64,000 nt of DNA, taken from assembly GCF_011006175.1 (NCBI RefSeq), contig NZ_CP048795.1:992001-1056000 (forward strand). The letters run 5' to 3'. Below the pieces are notes generated by a model. The model was not told where the DNA came from. It searched no databases and was given only the letters and a program-made list of their open reading frames with translations. Positions within the stretch are counted from its first letter, which is position 1, and every line of letters starts with the position of its first letter. The position numbers and the translations under genes are program-made. The stretch is from Hydrogenobacter sp. T-8 (GTDB lineage: Bacteria; Aquificota; Aquificia; Aquificales; Aquificaceae). Shown here in pieces: positions 35,265-42,409 of the stretch.

Positions 35265-36023
35265 ATGGCGATACATGAGCGTAGCCTTGTAGAACCAGAG
35301 AGAATTTTAAGGAAGGAAAGGCTTGTTATTGACGGTGTTGACGTCTCTGGAGACTGGAACCTTATAATCCTTCCAAGGGTTATAAACGACTACGACCTTG
35401 ACTTTGCCAAGGAGATTATAAACTCTCCAGATGGCAAGACCATAAACCAGTGCTATCAGTGCTCTTACTGCACTGCATCCTGCCCTGTGCATAACTATTG
35501 GGATGAAAGATATAACCCCAGGCACTTTATATACTTGGCAAGGCTGGGTATGATAGACGAGCTTCAAAAGCGTGCGGATGTGATGTGGAGGTGCGTTTCC
35601 TGCCACAAATGCACCCACAGATGTCCAAAGGGCGTGCTTGTGGAAGAGGTACTAAAAGCCATACTTAGAACTATGGCAAAGAAGGGACTTATAGAGGAGT
35701 ATCCTTCCAAGAAGTTTGATAAGTTCTTTACAGAGTCTGTGCTTGAATACGGAAGAATAGAGGATGGAGAGCTTCTCTTTGGGTGGATAGAAAAGCAAGG
35801 ATACAAGGTCTTCAAAGACCCCATACTCAAAAAGCCCATACCTTTCCTTGGTGAAACACCTGAGTGGTTAAAAGAGCTAACTGTAAAACCTATAAAGTCT
35901 ATGAACATAGGCTTTCTGGTGCTCAATGCCAAACATATGCTCTTCCATCCAAGAACAAAGAACTGGAGCAGGTTCAAGCAAGTGCTACGCAAGGTTATGC
36001 AGGAAGAAGGTGCATTACATTAA
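35265..36023 (+). CDS. hdrC2: sHdr subunit C2
   Basis: 252 residues with two [4Fe-4S] motifs, CYQCSYCTASCP near residue 63 and CVSCHKCTHRCP near 110. Paralogue of HdrC1 in the same operon. It probably links HdrA to HdrB2. The stop is 11 bases before hdrB2. Confidence 0.92.
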   Translation: MAIHERSLVEPERILRKERLVIDGVDVSGDWNLIILPRVINDYDLDFAKEIINSPDGKTINQCYQCSYCTASCPVHNYWDERYNPRHFIYLARLGMIDELQKRADVMWRCVSCHKCTHRCPKGVLVEEVLKAILRTMAKKGLIEEYPSKKFDKFFTESVLEYGRIEDGELLFGWIEKQGYKVFKDPILKKPIPFLGETPEWLKELTVKPIKSMNIGFLVLNAKHMLFHPRTKNWSRFKQVLRKVMQEEGALH

Positions 36024-36034
36024 GGAGGTTTAAC

Positions 36035-36994
36035 ATGGGTGTGATAGGAAAAAGGGTTGCTTATTATCCAGGCTGTTCCCTTGAGGGTGCAGCGAGGGCT
36101 TACGATGTTTCTACAAGAATAGTAGCAAAGGAGCTTGGTCTTGAACTGGACTACCTTGAGGACTACAACTGCTGCGGTGCTATGGAGTCCAAAAATGTCA
36201 CCTTTATGGGCACCATGCTCCTAAATGCCAGAAACATGTCCTTGGCAAGAAAGCAAGGGCACAATGTTATCGTAGCCCCCTGCAACGGATGTTCCTTTTC
36301 CCTGCAAAGGGCGGAATACTTCCTTGAAACAGATAAGGCGGTATATGACAGGGTCAATGCACTTCTTAGAGAAGGCGGTGTAGACCCCCTTGACCAAATA
36401 CCTCAGACCTATCACATATTAGAATGGTTCTATCACGAGGCTGGACCACAGAAGGTAAAGGAAAAGACAAGAAAGCCCCTGAGAGGTCTTAAGGTGGCAA
36501 ACTACTACGGATGCCTATACACAAGACCCCACTTCTACGCAAGAACCTACGCTCACGCAGGTGGTCAGGACGAAGAGGCAAGACCAAGAAAGAGGGAGAC
36601 CGCCGATGACGACGAACATCCATACTATATGAACGCCCTCCTTGAGGCTGCTGGTGCTACGAGCGTGGAGTTTGAACCCATGCATACCCAGTGCTGTGGA
36701 GGTCCTCACTCGCTTTCTGATGAGATGGTCTCTGAAAAGTTCGTAATGATGATACTGCAGACTGCCAAACGCAACGGTGCGGATATAATAGCTACCGAAT
36801 GTCCCCTCTGCCATGCATCTCTTGAAATGTATCGTCACAGGCTTATGATGAAGGGCGTGCCGGATGTGGATGTGCCTGCTGCCTACTTTACACAGCTTCT
36901 TGGGCTCGCCTTTGGCTACAGTGCAAACGATGTAAAGCTCAAGGACAACCTTTCAGACCCCTTGCCAGTGCTAAAAAGATTGGGACTTGCCTAA
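36035..36994 (+). CDS. hdrB2: sHdr subunit B2
   Basis: 319 residues. Two complete CCG motifs: PGCSLEG with YNCCGA and PCNGC in the first half, YGCLYTRP with TQCCGGPH and CPLCH in the second. This implies two non-cubane [4Fe-4S] clusters, unlike HdrB1. Start ATG 36035 was chosen with AAGGAGG upstream; the frame extends back inside hdrC2 but that is not used. A charged insert (residues about 190-200, EEARPRKRETADDDE) lies in the second half. Confidence 0.92.
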   Translation: MGVIGKRVAYYPGCSLEGAARAYDVSTRIVAKELGLELDYLEDYNCCGAMESKNVTFMGTMLLNARNMSLARKQGHNVIVAPCNGCSFSLQRAEYFLETDKAVYDRVNALLREGGVDPLDQIPQTYHILEWFYHEAGPQKVKEKTRKPLRGLKVANYYGCLYTRPHFYARTYAHAGGQDEEARPRKRETADDDEHPYYMNALLEAAGATSVEFEPMHTQCCGGPHSLSDEMVSEKFVMMILQTAKRNGADIIATECPLCHASLEMYRHRLMMKGVPDVDVPAAYFTQLLGLAFGYSANDVKLKDNLSDPLPVLKRLGLA

Positions 36995-37005
36995 GAGGGT
37001 GAAAA

Positions 37006-37485
37006 ATGGGTGTGGTGCAGGAGCTGGAAAGCGGGAACGAGTGGGAATACAACGGATGCGTTGTCCCTCTTGACTTATACTACGAAATAGAAACCCAAAC
37101 ATGGCTCAAGGTGAACGAGGATGGAACGGTCACCATGGGTCTTACCGATGTGGGTCAAGTAAGGGCTGGAAGGCTCCTGCACGCCCGTATCAAAAATGTG
37201 GGCAAAGTGATTCAGAAGGGTAAACCTGTGGCATCTCTTGAGAGTGGAAAGTGGGCAGGACCTATAAACGCCCTTGTGGAGGGCGAGGTGGTGGAAAGGA
37301 ACGAGAAGATCCTTGAACAGCCTGATATAATAAACTATGACCCATACGGTGAGGGATGGATAGTAAAGATGAAGCCAGTGGACTTGCAAAGAGACATAAA
37401 GGACCTCCTCTATGGTAAAGAAGCCATAGAGGAAATGAGAAAATACATTGATGAATGGGATATAATCTGTATGAGGTGCACATGA
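37006..37485 (+). CDS. lbpA: Lipoate-binding protein LbpA, first copy
   Basis: 159 residues, GcvH-like. The lipoyl lysine is K82 in LESGKWAGP. In sHdr organisms such proteins carry lipoate for sulfur oxidation rather than glycine cleavage. The flanking genes support this: hdrB2 is 11 bases upstream and the next gene starts by ATGA overlap. No glycine-cleavage gene is in the window. Confidence 0.9.
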   Translation: MGVVQELESGNEWEYNGCVVPLDLYYEIETQTWLKVNEDGTVTMGLTDVGQVRAGRLLHARIKNVGKVIQKGKPVASLESGKWAGPINALVEGEVVERNEKILEQPDIINYDPYGEGWIVKMKPVDLQRDIKDLLYGKEAIEEMRKYIDEWDIICMRCT

Positions 37486-37742
37486 TGGCTGCCAAAGATA
37501 AGCATGTTATACTGCTTGTTTCTCAGTGGTGTGCCACATGTCCTGATGCGGATGCCCTTTGGAAAAGGCTTCAATCTGAATATGGCTTTAAGTATGAGGT
37601 GCTTGATGTGGCACAGCCAGAGGGGAGAATGTGGGCAAAGAAGCTCATAGTAAGGGCAGTGCCATCTACTATAATTGACGGGAAGCTTACCTTTGTGGGT
37701 GTTCCTGATGAAGCGGAAGCCAGAAGGGTGATAGAATCATGA
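37482..37742 (+). CDS. Thioredoxin-like CxxC protein of the sHdr locus
   Basis: 86 residues. SQWCATCPDADALWKRL has a thioredoxin active site with C17 and C20, and AVPSTIIDGK gives the cis-proline loop. Overlaps lbpA by four bases and the next dsrE by four bases, so it is locked into the set. A role in reducing LbpA-bound or DsrE-bound disulfides is plausible and not established. ATG 37485 is an alternative start. Confidence 0.82.
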   Translation: MMAAKDKHVILLVSQWCATCPDADALWKRLQSEYGFKYEVLDVAQPEGRMWAKKLIVRAVPSTIIDGKLTFVGVPDEAEARRVIES

Positions 37743-38128
37743 AGGTAGTTATACTGATGACCAGCGGACCAAGAACGCCTTGGAGGTGCGCTTCTCCCTT
37801 TTACATAGCAGCTCTCATGGCTGCTAATGAAGCAGAAGTTGAAATGTTCTTCAACATGGATGGCACAAGGCTTCTCAAAAAGGGTGTTGCGGAGAAGATA
37901 ACGCCCGCAGAACCCAACTGCTTGTCGCCCAACGGCAAGAAGCTTAAAAGCGTATACGATTTTATGAAGGATGCCAAGCAGGCAGGGGTAAAATTCTACT
38001 CCTGCAAGCAAGCTATAGACTCTATGGGTTATAAGCCAGAAGACCTTATACCAGAGCTGGATGGGGTGTTTCCCGCCAGCGAGTTTGCCCTTAGGGCTAT
38101 GGAAGCGGATAAGGTGCTAACCTTTTAA
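37739..38128 (+). CDS. DsrE-family protein, third copy
   Basis: 129 residues. Starts VVILMTSGPRTPWRC and has C89 in VKFYSCKQAIDSMGY at the usual active position, plus C17 and C61. It differs clearly from the two DsrE proteins at 30198-31159. Placed between the CxxC protein and second LbpA, it may serve LbpA rather than TusA. Confidence 0.82.
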   Translation: MKVVILMTSGPRTPWRCASPFYIAALMAANEAEVEMFFNMDGTRLLKKGVAEKITPAEPNCLSPNGKKLKSVYDFMKDAKQAGVKFYSCKQAIDSMGYKPEDLIPELDGVFPASEFALRAMEADKVLTF

Positions 38129-38152
38129 AATTTCTATAAAGGAGGGTAAAGC

Positions 38153-38599
38153 ATGGCAACAGTGAACGGATGCAACATACCCGAGGACCTTCTTTATGAC
38201 GTGGACCCAGAGGCTAACGCCTTCACCTGGGCAAAGGACAACGGAGACGGCACCTTCACAGTGGGTCTCACCTCTGTGGCGGCTGCCATGGCAGGAAGGC
38301 TTGTGGCCTACACGCCAAAAAAGGCTGGCAAGGTCATAGAAAGACGCAAAAGCATAGCCACCATTGAAAGCGGTAAATGGGTGGGTCCAGTTCCTACACC
38401 TCTAACTGGAGAAATAGTGGAGATAAACGAAGCCCTCAAAGGCAACCCAGCCCTTGCAAACGATGACCCATACGGTGCAGGATGGATAGCCAAGATAAAG
38501 CCTACCAATCCCGAGGAAATTAATAGCCTTCTAAGGGGTCAGGCGGCAGTGGACGCCCTCACAAAGGTTATAAACGAGAAGGGTATAAAGTGCGGATGA
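38153..38599 (+). CDS. lbpA2: Lipoate-binding protein LbpA, second copy
   Basis: 148 residues. The lipoyl lysine is K75 in IESGKWVGP. Strongly similar in plan to the first LbpA. AGGAGGG lies upstream. It overlaps the radical-SAM gene by ATGA, which couples carrier and lipoate-forming enzyme. Confidence 0.9.
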   Translation: MATVNGCNIPEDLLYDVDPEANAFTWAKDNGDGTFTVGLTSVAAAMAGRLVAYTPKKAGKVIERRKSIATIESGKWVGPVPTPLTGEIVEINEALKGNPALANDDPYGAGWIAKIKPTNPEEINSLLRGQAAVDALTKVINEKGIKCG

Positions 38600-39609
38600 T
38601 AGACCTCAGGGGGGTAAACCTCCCCCCATCTTTTGAAGATTTAGAGTTAGACCAAACTCTTCTTGATGAGCTCTACGAAGGTTTCCAGATAAGGCTTAGA
38701 AACTTTGGCAAGGATATATTCTTCCATAGCCCGGGCTTTAAGCACTACGAGGTGGAGGACTTTTCCATAAAGACAGGTCCAAAGTTTGTGGATATCTCCA
38801 TAACTGGCAGAAACTGTGAGCTTATGTGTGACCATTGTGCCTCTAAGATACTTTGGCACATGATACCGGCTACAACCCCTGAAGAACTTTGGAGGGTGGC
38901 ACAGGAGCTAAAAGAAAAGGGCGTGGATGGGATTCTCATATCTGGAGGTTCTAACAAGGACGGTGTGGTAGAGCTGTATCCCTTCTTGAATACTATGAAA
39001 AGGATAAAAGAAGAGCTTAGTATGTTCGTAAGCTGTCATGTGGGTTTGGTGGACAAAGAGCTCGCAGAGGGCTTAAAGGAGGCTCGGGTAGATGCGGTTC
39101 TTCTTGATATCATAGGTGATGACCAAACCATAGCGGAGGTATACAAGCTACCTCACAAGAGCGTAAAAGACTACGAGGAGTCCCTGAGGCTTCTTAAAGA
39201 GGCAGGACACAACATAGTTCCGCATGTGATAATAGGACTTCACTACGGACAAATAAAAGGTGAATACAGAGCCATAGACATGATAGCCAAGTTTGACCCC
39301 TCCGCCCTTGTTATGGTGGTGGTTATGCCCTACTATGGTAAAGCCCGTTTTCAGCTTCTACCTCCACCAAAGCCGGAAGAGAGTGCCAAGGTAATACTTC
39401 ATGCCAGAAAAGCACTGCCAAGTAAACCTGTGGTTATAGGTTGTGCAAGACCTGCCGGTCCAGAAAGGGTGAAGTTTGACCTGTATGCCCTTCATGCGGG
39501 GGTGAACGGTATAACCTTCCCAGCGGAGGGCATCTTTACCTATGCAAAAAGCCTAGGATTGAGACCAGTGGTATCACCAAACTGTTGCTCCACTGTCTTT
39601 TTGCATTAA
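38596..39609 (+). CDS. Radical-SAM enzyme, LipS-type lipoate synthase candidate
   Basis: 337 residues. C74xxxC78xxC81 (NCELMCDHC) binds the radical-SAM [4Fe-4S] cluster and GILISGGSNKDG resembles the glycine-rich SAM loop. Two related enzymes, LipS1 and LipS2, insert sulfur into octanoyl-LbpA in sHdr organisms; only one such gene is here, and the sLpl ligase is also absent, so both partners must lie elsewhere. Cysteines near the C-terminus (SPNCCSTV) could bind the auxiliary cluster. Type 1 versus 2 is not resolved. It closes the locus. Confidence 0.8.
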   Translation: MIDLRGVNLPPSFEDLELDQTLLDELYEGFQIRLRNFGKDIFFHSPGFKHYEVEDFSIKTGPKFVDISITGRNCELMCDHCASKILWHMIPATTPEELWRVAQELKEKGVDGILISGGSNKDGVVELYPFLNTMKRIKEELSMFVSCHVGLVDKELAEGLKEARVDAVLLDIIGDDQTIAEVYKLPHKSVKDYEESLRLLKEAGHNIVPHVIIGLHYGQIKGEYRAIDMIAKFDPSALVMVVVMPYYGKARFQLLPPPKPEESAKVILHARKALPSKPVVIGCARPAGPERVKFDLYALHAGVNGITFPAEGIFTYAKSLGLRPVVSPNCCSTVFLH

Positions 39610-39620
39610 ATTTAAAAACC

Positions 39621-39998
39621 ATGAAAGTTTTTGATATTGACACAGCAAGAGACCTAATAACAATTATAAAGCCCATAGTAGAGGATATAAACCTAAAGAA
39701 AGAAGAGCTCTATTCCTGCCTTGCAAGGCTTGAAGAGGAAAAGGACGAGTTAGAAAGGCTCTATCTCCAAAGCCATGTGGAAGACCTTGATATAGAAATA
39801 CGGAGGCTCTTCCAAAAAATAGAGGCACTGGGTGGTGTGATAAAGGGCATAGACCCCATCCTTGTGGACTTTCTCTCCTTCCATCAAAATCGCTACATAT
39901 GGCTTTGTTGGAAAGAAGACGAGGACACACTCATGTATTGGCACGAGCTTGATGAAGGTTTTGCGGGCAGAAAACCCATTGAATTACTTTACGAATGA
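39621..39998 (+). CDS. DUF2203 family protein
   Basis: 125 residues. FDIDTARDLITIIKPIVEDI, a coiled-coil middle, GVIKGIDPILVDF and the end HELDEGFAGRKPIE match DUF2203, a small family of unknown role. TAAATT at 39607-39612 is eight bases before ATG. The last ten bases overlap the converging dcd gene. Confidence 0.85.
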   Translation: MKVFDIDTARDLITIIKPIVEDINLKKEELYSCLARLEEEKDELERLYLQSHVEDLDIEIRRLFQKIEALGGVIKGIDPILVDFLSFHQNRYIWLCWKEDEDTLMYWHELDEGFAGRKPIELLYE

Positions 39999-40522
39999 AA
40001 ATCCATATAGACCTTTGAGGGCGTAGCCCCTCTTTGCCCCTGATATTTACCCCTGTATGGTTTTTCCGCCCTTTTGTCTAACCTTGCCAGAACTATCTGG
40101 CATATGCGTATGCCTTTGTATATGCGTATGGGGCAGTTGTTGGCGTTGTATAGCTCAAGGGTTATCTGTCCTTCGAAGCCTGCATCTACCCATCCTGCGT
40201 TTTCTATGAAAAGCCCAAGCCTTCCAAGAGAAGACCTACCTTCCACAAAGGCGGTAATATTCTCCGGAAGTTTTATGTATTCCTCTGTGGTTGCCAGAAG
40301 GAAAGCCTTTGGTGGTATAAGAATTCCTTCCTCGGGTATGTTTATCTTCTCCACTGACATGTTTTCACTCTTGAGGTCTATGCACCCAGACCTATAGAAG
40401 AGAAGCTCTCCGCCTAAGGTGAGGTCTATGGAGGATGCTTGGACGTTTTCTTCCTTGTATGGCTCTATTACAAGCCTGCCTCTCTTTATAAGCTCCTTGA
40501 TACTTCTATCGCTCAATATCAT
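39989..40522 (-). CDS. dcd: dCTP deaminase
   Basis: 177 residues. ILSDRSIKELIKRGRLVIEP at the start, FVEGRSSLGRLGLF and AGWVDAGFEGQITLEL are the dUTPase-fold motifs; the catalytic glutamate is in the latter. Converts dCTP to dUTP for thymidylate synthesis. The start at 40522 was chosen over an upstream in-frame codon that would lie in tRNA-Leu. Confidence 0.93.
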   Translation of the reverse strand: MILSDRSIKELIKRGRLVIEPYKEENVQASSIDLTLGGELLFYRSGCIDLKSENMSVEKINIPEEGILIPPKAFLLATTEEYIKLPENITAFVEGRSSLGRLGLFIENAGWVDAGFEGQITLELYNANNCPIRIYKGIRICQIVLARLDKRAEKPYRGKYQGQRGATPSKVYMDFHS

Positions 40523-40531
40523 GGCAAGGTG

Positions 40532-40614
<83 letters not shown>

Positions 40615-40628
40615 TGCTGGTATTAAAT

Positions 40629-40634
40629 TATAAT
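40629..40634 (+). promoter_or_regulatory. -10 box for thrC-tsaC
   Basis: TATAAT in the 35-base gap between tRNA-Leu and thrC, 15 bases before the thrC ATG. The predicted leader is about eight bases, with GCAGAG as a weak ribosome binding site. Confidence 0.4.
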
Positions 40635-40649
40635 ATTTCTCGCAGAGTT

Positions 40650-41708
40650 ATGAGCTACTGGCGAGGTATAATACACAAATATAAGGAGTTTTTACCTGTA
40701 AACGAGAAAACACCTATAATAACACTGTGTGAAGGAAATACTCCCTTAATCTATGCAGAGAACTTAGCGAGGGCTATAGGCTTTAAGGGGGACATATTTC
40801 TCAAATACGAAGGTCTGAACCCTACAGGCTCTTTTAAAGACAGGGGCATGACCGTAGCCATATCCAAGGCGGTGGAGGCAGGAAAGAGAGCGGTAATATG
40901 TGCCTCAACGGGCAATACCTCTGCTTCTGCGGCCGCTTATGCGGCAAAGGCTGGTCTCAAAGCCTTTGTCCTCCTTCCAAAGGGTGCAGTGGCTCTGGGT
41001 AAGCTCTCCCAGGCAGTCATATACGGTGCAAAGGTAATAGCCATCCAGGGAAACTTTGACGACGCTTTGTATATTGTGAGAAAAATAGGAGAGCTTCTGC
41101 CTGTAGAGATAGTGAACTCGGTTAACCCCTACAGGATAGAGGGACAAAAGACGGGAGCTTTTGAGGTGTGCGATGCCCTTGGCAGGGCACCAGACTATCA
41201 CTTTATTCCTGTGGGCAACGCAGGAAACATAACCGCCTACTGGAAGGGCTATGGAGAATACCATAAAGCTGGGAAGATTAGAGAACTGCCCAAGATGATG
41301 GGTTGGCAGGCAGAGGGTTCCGCCCCAATAGTGAAGGGCTATCCTATAAAAAACCCACAGACTATAGCCACTGCCATAAGGATAGGAAATCCCTACAGCT
41401 GGCAACCAGCCCTCCAGGCGGTGCGTCAATCTGGCGGGCTTATTGATGCGGTGAGCGATGAGGAAATACTCCACGCTTATAAACTAACTGCTTCAACGGA
41501 GGGTGTGTTTTGCGAGCCTGCCTCTGCGGCCTCTGTTGCAGGTCTTATAAAGCTCACAAGAGAGGGCTTTTTCAAGGGTGGAGAGCTGGTGGTTTGTACC
41601 CTCACGGGCAACGGTCTAAAGGACCCAGATACGGCTATGAAGGTCTGTGAACCCCCTATAACACTTCCGCCAGATGTGGAAAGGGTTATGGAGGTGATAG
41701 ACCTGTGA
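40650..41708 (+). CDS. thrC: Threonine synthase
   Basis: 352 residues. Pyridoxal phosphate lysine in NPTGSFKDRGM; GNTPL near the start and STGNTSASAAAYAA follow. Converts phosphohomoserine to threonine. The start was placed at ATG 40650 (MSYWRG); the frame is open further upstream, but that part lies antisense to tRNA-Leu. The stop overlaps the next gene. Confidence 0.94.
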   Translation: MSYWRGIIHKYKEFLPVNEKTPIITLCEGNTPLIYAENLARAIGFKGDIFLKYEGLNPTGSFKDRGMTVAISKAVEAGKRAVICASTGNTSASAAAYAAKAGLKAFVLLPKGAVALGKLSQAVIYGAKVIAIQGNFDDALYIVRKIGELLPVEIVNSVNPYRIEGQKTGAFEVCDALGRAPDYHFIPVGNAGNITAYWKGYGEYHKAGKIRELPKMMGWQAEGSAPIVKGYPIKNPQTIATAIRIGNPYSWQPALQAVRQSGGLIDAVSDEEILHAYKLTASTEGVFCEPASAASVAGLIKLTREGFFKGGELVVCTLTGNGLKDPDTAMKVCEPPITLPPDVERVMEVIDL

Positions 41709-42409
41709 AGATGGTAAAGCTCACAAGCCATATTCTCAACAACGTAGCCAACACTCTCAAAGAGGGGAAGATAGTATGTTTTCCCACAGACACCATATAC
41801 GGGCTTCTGGCGGTAGCCAACAACAGAGAGGTGGTGGAGAGGCTCTACTCTATAAGAAGACCCTCTGGTAGACCTTTCATAATTCTGATAAAGGGCATCC
41901 ACTGGCTGGAAACCCTTGGGCTATGGGCCAGTGAATTACATACGAGGCTCATGGAAAGGTTTAACGCCACCTTTGTCTTTTATAAAAGAAGTACCTTGCC
42001 CCTATACCTGACCAGAGGAAGAAAAAGCCTTGCGGTGAGGATTCCTCCCTTTGACAGCCCTGTGTATGAGCTTCTTGAATATCTAAACGCGCCTGTGGTA
42101 GCACCCAGTGCAAACCCAGAGGGTCAAAAGCCAGCAACCACCATAAAAGAAGCTATAGAATACTTTGGAGATAAGGTTGACCTTTATGTGGACGGTGGCG
42201 TAAGAAAGGGCAAACCCTCAACCATAGTAAGAGCCCTATACCCTAAAGGTCTTAGGCTCATAAGAGAAGGTAACATACCCTTTAAAAAAATACTCCAAGC
42301 CTACAGGGAGTTAAGGACTACCTTTTCCGCCTTGCCTGAAGACGCTCCTTTAGGGTCTTCCTTTTTGGACCTTTTTGACCCTGATCTGCCTTTCCCTCCG
42401 CTCCGCTGA
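41705..42409 (+). CDS. tsaC: Threonylcarbamoyl-AMP synthase
   Basis: 234 residues, YrdC/Sua5 fold. CFPTDTIYGLL, RPSGRPFIILI and APSANPEGQKPA are family motifs. It makes threonylcarbamoyl-AMP from threonine, bicarbonate and ATP for tRNA t6A37, so coupling to threonine synthase (TGTGA overlap, GTG start or ATG 41711) makes metabolic sense. The last 92 bases overlap the converging secA gene and encode a low-complexity tail. Confidence 0.9.
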   Translation: MKMVKLTSHILNNVANTLKEGKIVCFPTDTIYGLLAVANNREVVERLYSIRRPSGRPFIILIKGIHWLETLGLWASELHTRLMERFNATFVFYKRSTLPLYLTRGRKSLAVRIPPFDSPVYELLEYLNAPVVAPSANPEGQKPATTIKEAIEYFGDKVDLYVDGGVRKGKPSTIVRALYPKGLRLIREGNIPFKKILQAYRELRTTFSALPEDAPLGSSFLDLFDPDLPFPPLR

